Below, piece after piece: positions 44,934 to 55,400 of a stretch of DNA of 64,000 nucleotides. The DNA is from SIG77 sp045589595 (GTDB taxonomy: Bacteria; Verrucomicrobiota; Lentisphaeria; Victivallales; UBA1829), in assembly GCA_045589595.1 (NCBI GenBank), contig JAZNPK010000002.1:212709-276708 (forward strand), given 5' to 3'. The notes under the pieces were generated by a model that searched no databases, had not been told where the DNA came from, and was given only the letters and a program-made list of their open reading frames with translations. The stretch's first letter is position 1. Every line of letters begins with the position of its first letter. The position numbers and the translations under genes are program-made.

Positions 44934-45886
44934 CAGAAACCGAGTCCTTTCTTGAGACGCCGATAGGTTTTCAGCAGAGGCTTTGGCGTCAGATCACGGA
45001 GAAAACTCCGCAGCAGTTTGTGCCACACCATGTGATTTCCCTTCCGGTACATGGCGACCATGGCATCTGTCCCCTCCTGAGAGCAGACCGGTTCCTGAAA
45101 ACGGACATCCACCGGTGTTTCACGCCGGCAACTTTCCGCGTCGGCATCTGCGGCTCCGGAAAAATGCGTACCTTCCGCGTAACCGGTATGCGTCACAAGG
45201 CTGATCCGCGTGTTCAATGTCAGTTTTCCGGAGAGAAATGTGGCGGCGTACCAGCGGATCGCCCAGGATTCCGTATTGCCGCAGACCTGTCCCCGCAGCA
45301 TGGCACGGTAGGGAAAAGATCTGTTGTAATCGAACCGCGCCCGTTCGCCGGATTTGTCCAGTGCTTTCAGCAGTTTTCTGCCGTCGGTCTCCATAATGTC
45401 CCAGCCGCGTTTCCATGTTGCCCAGCCCCAGCAGTTTGCGCCGCGGAGGAAAAATGTTTCCGGCAGACCGGCGGGATCGGCGGGAAAATGCGCGTGAATA
45501 CTGACGACCTGTTCGCAATCGGCGTAAAGAGTCAGGGCATCGTTCATATATTTCAGGAAAAAGGGACTTGGCAGCAGATCATCTTCCAGAACGATAACGG
45601 AGCCGTACCGGTCCACCGTATCGGTCACACCGTGGATGATGGATGCGGCAAGCCCGCGGTTGACCGGTGAATCGTGCCGTTCCACGGAGCGGAATCTGCC
45701 TTCCGCCGTATCAAGGACTGCCCGGACCGCCGCAACTTTTGCCTGATCTTCCCCGTTGTTTTTTGCGCCGTCCGACCAGACAATGAGATCGGTCTGCATC
45801 GCCCCGGGATTTTCTGCAAGAGCATCCAGCGTCCGGCGCAGAAGATCCGGGCGGTTATAAGCAAAGAGGGCAACCGGGGCAGTCAT
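44933..45886 (-). CDS. Glycosyltransferase (GT2/GNT-I-like fold)
   Basis: This 317-residue protein starts with PVALFAYNRPDLLRRTLDAL, the nucleotide-binding strand and helix. GSVIVLEDDLLPSPFFLKYMN supplies the EDD metal motif seen in GNT-I-like and HlpA-like transferases. ANCWGWATWKRGWD is also common in that group. It is the first gene of the three-gene operon, with its own promoter. Together the three enzymes probably build part of an LPS O-chain or exopolysaccharide. Confidence 0.85.
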   Translation of the reverse strand: MTAPVALFAYNRPDLLRRTLDALAENPGAMQTDLIVWSDGAKNNGEDQAKVAAVRAVLDTAEGRFRSVERHDSPVNRGLAASIIHGVTDTVDRYGSVIVLEDDLLPSPFFLKYMNDALTLYADCEQVVSIHAHFPADPAGLPETFFLRGANCWGWATWKRGWDIMETDGRKLLKALDKSGERARFDYNRSFPYRAMLRGQVCGNTESWAIRWYAATFLSGKLTLNTRISLVTHTGYAEGTHFSGAADADAESCRRETPVDVRFQEPVCSQEGTDAMVAMYRKGNHMVWHKLLRSFLRDLTPKPLLKTYRRLKKGLGF

Positions 45887-45932
45887 GATAGATTGTTGTT
45901 CCGTCAGATTTTATGATCGTTGTTTTTCTGCG

Positions 45933-45961
45933 AATATACCACAGCCTTGTGTATTTTTCAA
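45933..45961 (-). promoter_or_regulatory. Promoter of the glycosyltransferase operon
   Basis: On the minus strand: TTGAAA (45956-45961), a 17-base spacer, and TATATT (45933-45938). It is back to back with the nuclease promoter, with 19 bases between the two -35 boxes. Confidence 0.7.
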
Positions 45962-45980
45962 GTAAAAAGCAAATATCATC

Positions 45981-46009
45981 TTGACAACTTCACAAAATTA
46001 TGGTAGAAT
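45981..46009 (+). promoter_or_regulatory. Promoter of the nuclease gene
   Basis: Consensus TTGACA at 45981-45986, a 17-base spacer, and TAGAAT at 46004-46009. Confidence 0.75.
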
Positions 46010-46049
46010 ACCCGGAAGCAAATGAACTGAAAAAATGAAGGAGCGGATC

Positions 46050-46952
46050 ATGGCAAGAGCGAAAAAAAAGACGGATAAAAAAGGATTTTCACTGCGCAAA
46101 ATCATCAGTATTCTGCTGTTTCTGATGGTTGCAGCATATTTCTCTGTGCCGGGATTCGGACACATTGTCCGGTATTACGGATTGGAATTGCAGGATAAAG
46201 TTCTGGAAATGACCGGAATGGCGCCGCATTATGATAACCTGATGCTGGGCGCACCCCGGGGACAGGAGCATAAGATCACGCGCGTTTTCAACCGGGAGGG
46301 ATACGCCCTCGGTTACAGCGAAGGCTATGAACAGCCGCTCTGGGTCACTTACCGCCTGACTGCCGACGAACTTACCGGACCGCGCTGCCGCCGTACCGAT
46401 GATTTCCGGGAAGATCCCCGCATCCTGACCCGCTCCGCTGATCCCGATGATTACAAAGGGACCGGCTGCGATCGGGGGCATCTCGCACCCGCCGCTGACA
46501 TGGCGTGGAACGAAAAAGTGATGAGCGAAAGTTTTTATATGAGCAATATGTCGCCGCAGATCGCATCCGTCAACCGCGGCATCTGGAACGAACTGGAACA
46601 GGCGGTCCGCGATCTGGCGAAACAGGAACAGGAACTTTTCATTGTGACCGGTCCCATATTTGAAGAGGGGAAAGATATCCGGACCATCGGCGTGAAAAAT
46701 AAGGTCGCCGTCCCCCACGCATATTACAAAGTCGTGTACGATATGACGCCGCCGGAACGGATGATGGCATTTATTGTGCCGAATTATGATACGTCAAAAA
46801 AGGTTACGGATTGTATCGTGACGGTCAGAAAAGTTGAAAAAGAAACGGGTCTGACCTTCTTCCCGGAACTGCCGGAAGAAAAAGCGGAAACGCTGAAAAA
46901 TATGCCCCGCACCAACTGGGTGATCAAAAAATCGGCATTCCGGAAACACTGA
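46050..46952 (+). CDS. DNA/RNA non-specific endonuclease (NucA/EndoG type), membrane-anchored
   Basis: This 300-residue beta-beta-alpha-metal nuclease cuts DNA and RNA of any sequence. GCDRGHLAPAADM holds the catalytic H144, and SNMSPQ the metal-binding Asn. LFIVTGPIFE and VPHAYYKVVYD are further family strands. A basic N-terminus and one hydrophobic segment (19-38) suggest export or anchoring to the inner membrane with the enzyme outside, as for nutritional or defensive nucleases. I chose the ATG at 46050, with AAGGAG seven bases upstream. Confidence 0.9.
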   Translation: MARAKKKTDKKGFSLRKIISILLFLMVAAYFSVPGFGHIVRYYGLELQDKVLEMTGMAPHYDNLMLGAPRGQEHKITRVFNREGYALGYSEGYEQPLWVTYRLTADELTGPRCRRTDDFREDPRILTRSADPDDYKGTGCDRGHLAPAADMAWNEKVMSESFYMSNMSPQIASVNRGIWNELEQAVRDLAKQEQELFIVTGPIFEEGKDIRTIGVKNKVAVPHAYYKVVYDMTPPERMMAFIVPNYDTSKKVTDCIVTVRKVEKETGLTFFPELPEEKAETLKNMPRTNWVIKKSAFRKH

Positions 46953-46955
46953 CGT

Positions 46956-47702
46956 TTATTTGCCAAGCAGTTTATTCAGATATTCCAGACTTTCGATCGT
47001 ACTCTGCATGGGATCCTGTTTGCAGGCATCCTGTTCATAAACGATCCATCTGCAACTGGAGTGCCGCGCTTCATACACACACGCGGCGAGGTCAATACTG
47101 CCTTTGCCGAGTTCCGTCCACGATCTGTCATTTTTATCCATATCCTTGAAGTGCAGAATGTGGATGCGATCGTTGTATTTTTTGATGTATGACACGGGAT
47201 CTTCGCCGCCGTATGCGACCCAGTACATGTCCAGTTCCGCCAGTACAAATTCCGGATTGGTATTGGCATAAATGAGGTCAAGGGCGCACTCGCCGGAGGA
47301 TTTTGCAAATTCGGCGTGGTGATTGTGATAGGAAAAACGGAATCCCGCTTCCGTTGCGACCTGACCGGCAAGTTCCAGTTTCGCTGCCAGCGGCTGCCAT
47401 TCAGTGGCAAAATCGCAGAAATAACTGCAGTTGATATTTTCCACTTTCAGTGCGCGGGCGTAGTCGTATGCCGGATCATCGGGGTTGATGAGTGCATCTG
47501 CACCGCTGACCATCCCGCACGCCGTCACGCCTGTACTGTTCATAAATTCTGCCAGTTCCTGCGGTTCCATATCGCCATACTGACATGCGAATTCCACACC
47601 ATCGCATTTTAATTTTGCCAACTCACGGATCACGCCTTTAAAATCCTGTTTCAACGCCTCCCGGAGGGTGTACAACTGAATCCCGGTTTTCAGTTCTTTC
47701 AT
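46956..47702 (-). CDS. Sugar phosphate isomerase/epimerase-like TIM barrel
   Basis: This 248-residue AP-endonuclease-2/xylose-isomerase-fold protein has likely metal ligands in GVEFACQYG, FSYHNHHAEF, LAELDMYW, ILHFKDMD and the final YEQD. These occur in the usual order of the IolE/IolI-like families. It has no signal peptide. The substrate is probably a ketose, inosose or keto-sugar, but is not determined by the sequence. Its end is three bases from the convergent nuclease stop. Confidence 0.87.
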   Translation of the reverse strand: MKELKTGIQLYTLREALKQDFKGVIRELAKLKCDGVEFACQYGDMEPQELAEFMNSTGVTACGMVSGADALINPDDPAYDYARALKVENINCSYFCDFATEWQPLAAKLELAGQVATEAGFRFSYHNHHAEFAKSSGECALDLIYANTNPEFVLAELDMYWVAYGGEDPVSYIKKYNDRIHILHFKDMDKNDRSWTELGKGSIDLAACVYEARHSSCRWIVYEQDACKQDPMQSTIESLEYLNKLLGK

Positions 47703-47774
47703 TGCCCATTCTCCACAATTTTGCGGTTTACGGTTTTATGTTTTTTCAGTACACGGAAAAAATTGATGGAAAAT

Positions 47775-47802
47775 ATAATACACGCTCCGGAAGGGAAGTC
47801 AA
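47775..47802 (-). promoter_or_regulatory. Promoter of the isomerase-like gene
   Basis: On the minus strand: TTGACT (47797-47802), a 16-base spacer, and TATTAT (47775-47780). Confidence 0.6.
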
Positions 47803-47841
47803 AGAAAAAATGTAATGATTTTGTAAAAAAAGTTAAAAAAA

Positions 47842-48480
47842 TTACAGTTTTTCCGGAAAAATTGCAGAAATCATTTGTTTGGCAAGAACTTTTTTATCTG
47901 TCAGAGGCAACGGGATCACTTCGCCGTTCCTGCCGTAAAGGGTGATTTCGTTCTGATCTGCCTGAAAACCTTTTCCGGGAACGCCCACAAGATTGGCGGC
48001 GATCCAGTCCAGATTTTTCTTTCTGAGTTTTTTCAGCGCATTTTCTGCAAGATCATCCGTCTCGGCGGCGAAGCCTGTCAGGAGTTGATCCGCCCGTTTC
48101 ATTCTGCCGAGAGCAAGCAGGATATCTTCGGTCCGTTCCAGATGAAGAACCAGGTCGTCATCTGTCTTTTTTATTTTGCTGTTTGAAAAGGAAACCGGAC
48201 GGTAATCCGCGACGGCTGCGCAGAGGATCGCCCCATCCATCCGGGGGAATCGGCTCTTGACGGCTTCCGCCATTTCAGCGGCGCTGATCACCGGAACAAA
48301 TTCTGCGAGACCTTCCGGCGGATCGAGTGTGACCGGACCGGAAACGAGGGTGACTTCCCAGCCGTTTTCAATTGCTGCCGCCGCAAGGGCATAGCCCATT
48401 TTTCCGCTGGAATGATTGGTGATGAAGCGGACCGGATCGATGGCTTCACGGGTGGGACCTGCAGAGATCAGAAGCTTCAT
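47842..48480 (-). CDS. coaB: Phosphopantothenate--cysteine ligase (CoaB domain only)
   Basis: This 212-residue protein corresponds to the C-terminal half of the usual CoaBC fusion and makes phosphopantothenoylcysteine for coenzyme A. Landmarks are LISAGPTREAIDPVRFITNHSSGKMG, AAVADYRP and KIKKTDDDL, followed by LLTGFAAETDD. The decarboxylase (CoaC) half is not fused and is not adjacent. It starts six bases after the NAD kinase gene, so both cofactor genes form an operon. Confidence 0.9.
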   Translation of the reverse strand: MKLLISAGPTREAIDPVRFITNHSSGKMGYALAAAAIENGWEVTLVSGPVTLDPPEGLAEFVPVISAAEMAEAVKSRFPRMDGAILCAAVADYRPVSFSNSKIKKTDDDLVLHLERTEDILLALGRMKRADQLLTGFAAETDDLAENALKKLRKKNLDWIAANLVGVPGKGFQADQNEITLYGRNGEVIPLPLTDKKVLAKQMISAIFPEKL

Positions 48481-48486
48481 GATCTG

Positions 48487-49233
48487 TCATCCATTTTGCG
48501 TACTGTTCCGCAGCGAATGACGCAGCGCGCGACATTCCGGACACATGAAAAATTCCAGTCCGAGGATCGGCGTAGTTTCGCCGGACAACCGCAGTTCGGC
48601 TTCTTCTCCGGCGTTCAGCGTGATCTTTTCCGGCGCATTGTCCGCCACCATTTCGCAGGGACCGCGGAGGATCTGTACCCGTACGACCGCCGTCTCCGGC
48701 AGCACCAGATGATTGACCAGTTCCGTGCTGTTGCTGAATGCAAGTCCGATCCCGGTGCGGAACACGCTGTGGGTAATACTGCGGTAGTAGGCGGTGGAAC
48801 CGTGGACTGTGGAAAGCCCGACGCCGTCCCCAACGATCTCCCGTCCGTATAACTCGTTGTCGATCCAGACTTTATAACGCATGGCGCTGACATAGTTGCT
48901 GTTATGGATAAAGACATCGTTCAATGCCTTGAGCGTCTGACCGTTGGCTGTGCCGGAAAGTTTGGGGAGCCGCGTCTGCTTGAGTTCGCCGTCGCGGAGC
49001 GCTTTGATCTGGAGCGGCAGCGTATGACGGCAGCAGAGGGGCGCGGCAATACTGTCCCGGATCGGCATTTTCAGTTTGCCGGGATACTTGTGTTCTGCAC
49101 CGAGCATGGCACCGTCTCCGCCGTGGGTGACGATGAGATCGGCATCTTCTGCTGTGCCGGTGATCTGAAAACCTGCCGCTTCAAAATGAGGGACGATCGT
49201 TTCCAGAGATCTGCCTGTCAGAAAGATCTTCAT
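48487..49233 (-). CDS. nadK: NAD kinase
   Basis: This 248-residue enzyme phosphorylates NAD to NADP. The GGDG motif is at 38-41 (VTHGGDGAML), ALNDVFIHN holds the NAD-binding Asn-Asp, and VGDGVGLSTVHGSTAYYRS matches the nucleotide-binding loop. The C-terminus carries FMCPECRALRHSL, an unusual short cysteine pair. AGGAG precedes the start. It is the first gene of the nadK-coaB operon. Confidence 0.88.
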   Translation of the reverse strand: MKIFLTGRSLETIVPHFEAAGFQITGTAEDADLIVTHGGDGAMLGAEHKYPGKLKMPIRDSIAAPLCCRHTLPLQIKALRDGELKQTRLPKLSGTANGQTLKALNDVFIHNSNYVSAMRYKVWIDNELYGREIVGDGVGLSTVHGSTAYYRSITHSVFRTGIGLAFSNSTELVNHLVLPETAVVRVQILRGPCEMVADNAPEKITLNAGEEAELRLSGETTPILGLEFFMCPECRALRHSLRNSTQNG

Positions 49234-49375
49234 AGTTTGCTCCTGATCATGTAGTTGACAAAATTAAGATACAGCTTTTCCCTGAAAAAACAAGTGCGGA
49301 TCCCCGGAAAGACGGGAAAAAGCGTAAAAAAGTGAATTCTGCGGGAATTTTGTTCAATAAATTCCGGATCGTACC

Positions 49376-49403
49376 TTGAAAAATCCCCCGACCGTGCTAT
49401 AAT
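49376..49403 (+). promoter_or_regulatory. Promoter of the giant surface-protein gene
   Basis: TTGAAA at 49376-49381, a 16-base spacer, and TATAAT at 49398-49403 with TGC before it. The start codon is at 49463, behind AGGAGG. Confidence 0.75.
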
Positions 49404-49462
49404 TGTTTATGTAAAATAAAAATATTATTAATTACCCACAGTAAGCAGGAGGAATTTTTGCT

Positions 49463-52400
49463 ATGAAACGCAAGACCAACCCCCCGATGTTCCGTTTGGA
49501 AGACCGTGTTTTGTTTGAAGCCGGTGCCGTGATCCAGGCAGCCGAAGCCGCCGCAGCGGCGGACCCGCAGGCACAGGAACCTGCGGCAGATCAGGGTGAT
49601 GCTCAAAATGATATTGCCGCGGACGTGCAGGATTTTGCCGCCGCAGTCCTTCCGCCGGAAACCGTGGCTGCTGCTGCGGATCCTGCAGAAGTTACGGAAA
49701 CGAAAGTTCTGGTGGTCATCAATTCTTCCGTGGCGGAACCGGATGCAGTGGTCAACGATCTGGGTGACGGCTACGAGATCCTTCAGCTCCAGTCCGGCAC
49801 AGATGCCATGGATGCGATCAATGCCTATCTGGATGATCATGCCGACACGGTTTATTCCGCGCTCCACATCGTTTCCCACGGCAGTGACGGTGTGCTGATC
49901 CTGAACGGGGAGACGATCGACAATGATACGCTGAATCCGGCAGACTGGAAAGAGATCGGCAAACATCTTTCCGCAGATGCCGACATTCTGATCTACGGCT
50001 GTGATCTGGCGTCTTCTGATGAGGGCAGGGCGTTTGCGGATGCCATTGCCGATCTGACCGGAGCGGATGTGGCGGCGTCCACCGATGCCACGGGCGGAGC
50101 TGACGGCGACTGGGATCTGGAATATCAGACAGGTCTGATCGAATCCGCCACCATTCAGCCGGAAAATTATGCACACACACTGGAACCGGTCGTGATCACG
50201 GTCAACTCCGTGACGGATGCGGCGGTGGATCATACCGATGATGCATCGGTTATTACGCTGCGCGATGCCATTGACACCGTCAATAAGGCGGCAGGCGATT
50301 ATCAGATCGTGTTTGACAGTTCTCTGTTCAGTGACCGCCTCAACACCATTACGCTGGACAGCACGCTGGGCGGTTTGAATGTCACCACTACCGGCTCCCT
50401 TGTGATCGATGGCGATACGGATGGCGATGGCGATATCGATGTGGTGATTTCCGGCGGAACGGTGTTCGAAGATGGCACTGTGACGACGGCGGGGACCAAT
50501 ATTTTTACATTCGGTGCTACTGCCGGAGCTGATTTGGATGTCACGGTCAAAAATCTGGAACTTTCTCACGCTTATGCTGATGACGGCGGCGAATGGACAA
50601 ACAATGTCAACATGGGAGCGGTATTCCGTGTGTACGGCAATCTGACGGTGCAGAATGCGGAGATCCATGACAACTACGCCCATTCTGCAACGGTTTTCAG
50701 AACCTACGGCGGCGGATCAAACCTTGTTGTGGAAAATTCCGAATTCTACAACAATACCAGCCGGAAAAATTACTCAATTCTGGGATTGGCAAATGGCGAT
50801 CACGCCGTTTTCCGCAATTCATATCTGCATGATAACGGTGACCTTTTCTGGCTGCAGAACGGTAATATTGCCGGACATACGCTTGATGTTATTTCCTATA
50901 CATTTGAGGACAACAGCGGTGCATTTCTCGGGAATTACAGCGGAACTGTAACGGTTACGGACAGCGTCATCAGAAATGCTTCGATTCCTCAATGGGGAGC
51001 ATTGATCTCTAACAACGGCGCATCCACATTTTTGATGGTCAATACGCAGGTTACCGGAACGACCGGGGCTGGAAGCGATCGTATTTTTGCGTTGGGATCC
51101 ACGGATGCTGCCTGTCAAATTACTGTTGTTGACTCCACATTCAGCGGAGATTCCGCATGGTTTGCCTATCTGTCCGCAGCGACAGTGAACCCCATGCGGG
51201 TTGTCAACTGCGTTGTGGAAGGTGTGGATAAGTTTATGTATGCCAACGCCAATGGTTCGACAGGAGTCAATACGCAGGTGGTCAACTCCATTATTGACTC
51301 GGCTGAAATTGACGCGCCTGATTTTGACAGTTTGAGCAAATCGACACTGGATAAATTCTCCACGGATCATCTGGGCGAAGATGTGATCGATGAAACCGGC
51401 ACGATCACGGTGGGCGGCGTGGTAAAAGCACCCTTTACCGTTGTGAAAGACAGCAGCGCCGCTGACGGAAACGGTTTGTTTGTCTGGTACAGCGAAGACG
51501 GATCGACATACGCTTATTCCACCACGGCGGAAGGAACGGATAAAGTTCTGATCCGCGGTACGGATAAGTCTGCTGCAACGATCCTGCTGACGCATGACAG
51601 TACCGGACGGGAAATGCGCAACAGCAAAGCCTCTGTGGGCAGTGTTTACAGTTTCACGAAGGAATTGCCGTCTCTGGTGGTGAATACGCTTGAGGATGTG
51701 AGCGATGACGCGGACCATTTTATCAGTCTGCGTGAAGCGATCGCGTATCAGAAAGCGGATCCCACTCTCGGCAGTACGATCACTTTCGACCAGAGTCTTT
51801 CCGGTTATCTGGAACTGACCTCTGAACTTTCGATCACCCAGTCCGGACTGACCATTGACGGCGGCGTGGATGCGGGTGTCATTACCATCAAAGCGGCGGA
51901 AGCGAGCCGGGTCTTCAATCTGGCATCGGATACGGGGCTTGATTTCACGGTCCGCAACGCACATCTTGCGGGAAATACGGCGGTCACCAGCGGGAACGGC
52001 GGCGTGATCAATGCGGCGGTGACCGGTGATCTGGCGTTGAATCTGGATACGGTTTCCGTGACAGGCGGCAGTGTGAGCGGCACAGATGCAATGGGCGGCG
52101 GACTCAATGTTCTTGCCAGCGGCAATGTGGAATTGAACGTTGTCAACTCCACCATGACGGGGAATACGGCAGCCGGAAAAGGTTACAACATTGCCATCAG
52201 CGGCGCGAATGTGGAATTGAACATTGTCAGCTCCACCATCTTTACAAGTTTTGACAGGAGCCAAGCCAATATCACGGATATTTATGTGGAGAGTTCCACG
52301 GAAGGACTTGCCACGGCAAACCTTCTCAACAGTATCATCGGTGCGCTCTGTGATTTCTCTTATGAAAATGCAGCCAGCATCACCTTTACCGGCGGAACAT

Positions 52401-55400
52401 CTGCACTGAATGCGAACTACTCTTTCTACTGGGGGGTTACCGGCGCAACGGTTACGGATGTGGAATCCATTACAATGACATCCATTTCCCAGCCGGGTGT
52501 CGACCGCATCTTTACATCCATGAAGCCTGTGGCAACTGATGGTTTGCTGGCGATCCAGCCTTACGGTTATGCTGCGGCTTGCGGTACACTCACGGCTGTA
52601 GATGCAAAGGGGGATTATTTCTATCTCGACCGTACCGGAACAGTGGATACATGGCGGAGCATGACATCCCCTGATACCTACACAGATACGGCGTCCCTGA
52701 CTGTGCTGGATACGGCGCAGAACGGTGTCAGCCGCACCCAGACGACTCTCGCCTACAATATGGGCTCCTATGCGTTGGATCCGATCTCCGAACCTGCTCC
52801 CACCGATAACGGCGATGGTACGAAAACATTTGTGATCACCCTTGACTGGAACGGAAAGAATGTGAATCCGTACTATTTCGGTGATATGATCAATCCCTTT
52901 GACGGTTATTACTCCCTCCGGGAAGCTGTCCGGGATGCTTCCAATGGTGACATTATCGATTTGACGCACAGTTGGCTGCAGAACAAGAAGCTCTATCTGC
53001 GGTTCGGTGAACTTGTGATCGATAAGAGCATCACCCTGAAAGGTTCCGGAGAATCGGCATGGACAGAGATCTTTATCCAGCCCGCCACCAACGGATCGAC
53101 CAAATTCCTGGTCCGCCCCTTTACTGTTACCGGCGGCGCGGAAGTGACCATTGACGGGTTGAAGATCTACGGCGGCGGCGCTGACAGAATGATAGATGCC
53201 GAGGCTCGTGCGGCGGATACCAAAGAATATTGGGGCAACACGATCCTTGTTGAAGAGGGTTCCACATTGACGCTGAACAATTCCTGGTTAGTTTCCCAGA
53301 AGGACGGCAGTATTTACAGTGCGCAGGGGTCGGCGATGCGCGGCGGTGCGATCGCGGTGATCGAAAATTCCACGCTCAATGTGGATAACACGGATTTTTA
53401 CGGGTTCAAATCATACAAATTCGGTTCTGCCATTTATCTGGACGCTTCCGAAGCAACGATCGACAATTCTTATTTCTGGAAGACCGGTACGTTCCCCATA
53501 TCCACACAGCAGCCGGATCCGCTGAATGGTATCGGCAGTATCTATGCCACGAACAGTAAACTCACGGTCAGCAACACGGAATTCGATGCCCCGATCATGT
53601 CAACAGGAGCCACGAACGGACTGGGTCTTGTTTACGCCGGTGCAGAAGGATCAACGGCGGTATTCGACAACATTTCTGTTTATGGCATCACGAAGGGCAG
53701 TGCGGGTATTTTTGCGCTGTTGACTTCTGCCAGCCAGTTGACGGTGCAGAATTCCAATTTTTCGACCAACACCATCACCAACAGCGGCGGTGTGCTGTAT
53801 CTGGATGCGCCCGGAGCCAAAGTGAACTTCCTGAACAATGCCGTAGACGGCATCACGGCGGAGGACGGTGCACTTGCTCTGATCACCGCCAATGCATCCG
53901 GTGCGGAACTGGCAGTGATCAATACGATGATTTACGGAAATACCGCCACAGCCGGCAGTCTGATCTCGGTTCAGGCGGCGGATGCGGTGGTCGGGATCAT
54001 CAACAGCTCCATTGTCGGCAATACGACGACGGGCGGTGCGGCAATTACCAATGCGTCCACCTCCACGGTGTATGTCCTGAACAGTATCGTGACGGACAAT
54101 ACCGCGGAACTTTCCGGCTCTTTCCGGGCGCTGTATTCCTTCTTCGGTACAGTCGATGGGGAAAAAGCCACAATCACCGCCTCTGTTGCGGACAGCATTG
54201 TTACCGGAAAGACAGCCAATGATATTTTCGGGACCGGCTGGGGTTACTCCCTTCAGTCGGAAGGGGATGTACAGAAAACGGTCGCGATCCTGCCCGGTTC
54301 CCTTGCTGCCACCCGTGCGACCGGCATACTGGTCAAAGCGGACGGCGTGGTGAGTTCCTATTCCACAGACGGCACGACCTTTACGGATTTCTACGGGACA
54401 GGCGCGGCGACACTGATCGGTGCCGACATCAACGGTGCGGAGCGTGTCAGTCCCTATTATGCGGGAGCCAATGGCGTTCCCGGCAAAGCGCCCGACATCG
54501 GTATCAAAGTCAACAGCAATGAAGATAGCACCATTGCTGACGGCAAATTGACGCTGCGTGAAGCCATCCGCAACGCTGTGGACGGAGATGTGATCACATT
54601 CGATACGACCTTTGACTGGGCGGCTGTGAATTACACCATCACGCTGGACAGCGCACTCGGTCTGCTCGTGCTGAACAAGAATCTTACCATCAACGGTATT
54701 CTGACTGACGGACAGGAAATCATTATTTCCGTGGAAGAACCGGGTCTGGGCGCGGATTATGCGGTCAACACCAACACCCCGACGCCCCACCGTCTGCTGC
54801 ATGTATCCGGCGATGTGGATGTCCGGCTTTACAATTTGACGCTGATGGGCGGTTCGGCACCCACCGACTTCCAGGGCGGCGTGGTCCTGGCGGAAGGCTC
54901 CGGCACAAAAGTCACGCTGTCTGATGTGACAGTGACGCGGTCCGGAACACTGCCCACCGGCTACGATCAGACGACCAACTATCTGATTTACGCAAACGGC
55001 ATTGACAGTCTTACGATCACGGACAGTCTGTTCCAGTACAACTTCGGTATTGCAGTTGCTGCGGATGCGGTGAGCAATCTTCTGATTTCCGGAACGACTT
55101 TTGAAAACAATACAAACTTTGGTGCGATCCGTGCGGTAAACGGGACACAGGGCGTGATCGATCGTGTGGTGATCCACAACAATACCTATCGCGGTCATAT
55201 TTCCAAGATGATGTATTTTGAGGGCACAAAAACAGCTGAAACGAATATCGTTATCCGGGATACAGTCGTGGATCAGAACCGTTTCCAGACTGGTTCGCAC
55301 ATGGTCCAGGGGATCGGGGCGACGGTTGCCGCGTATGCCGATGTGCTTTTCCTCAATACAACACTGGCGTTCAACGGGGAATACAGCGGTGATGAAGCTG

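Noticed and set aside
50819..52969. Long open frame of about 700 codons on the minus strand
   Set aside because: It is antisense to the giant protein gene. Its product is rich in His, Cys and Arg with no recognisable motif, as expected from reading a biased gene backwards. The same holds for minus frames at 49397-50683, 53651-55300, 55580-56734, 59702-61273 and 61733-63505.
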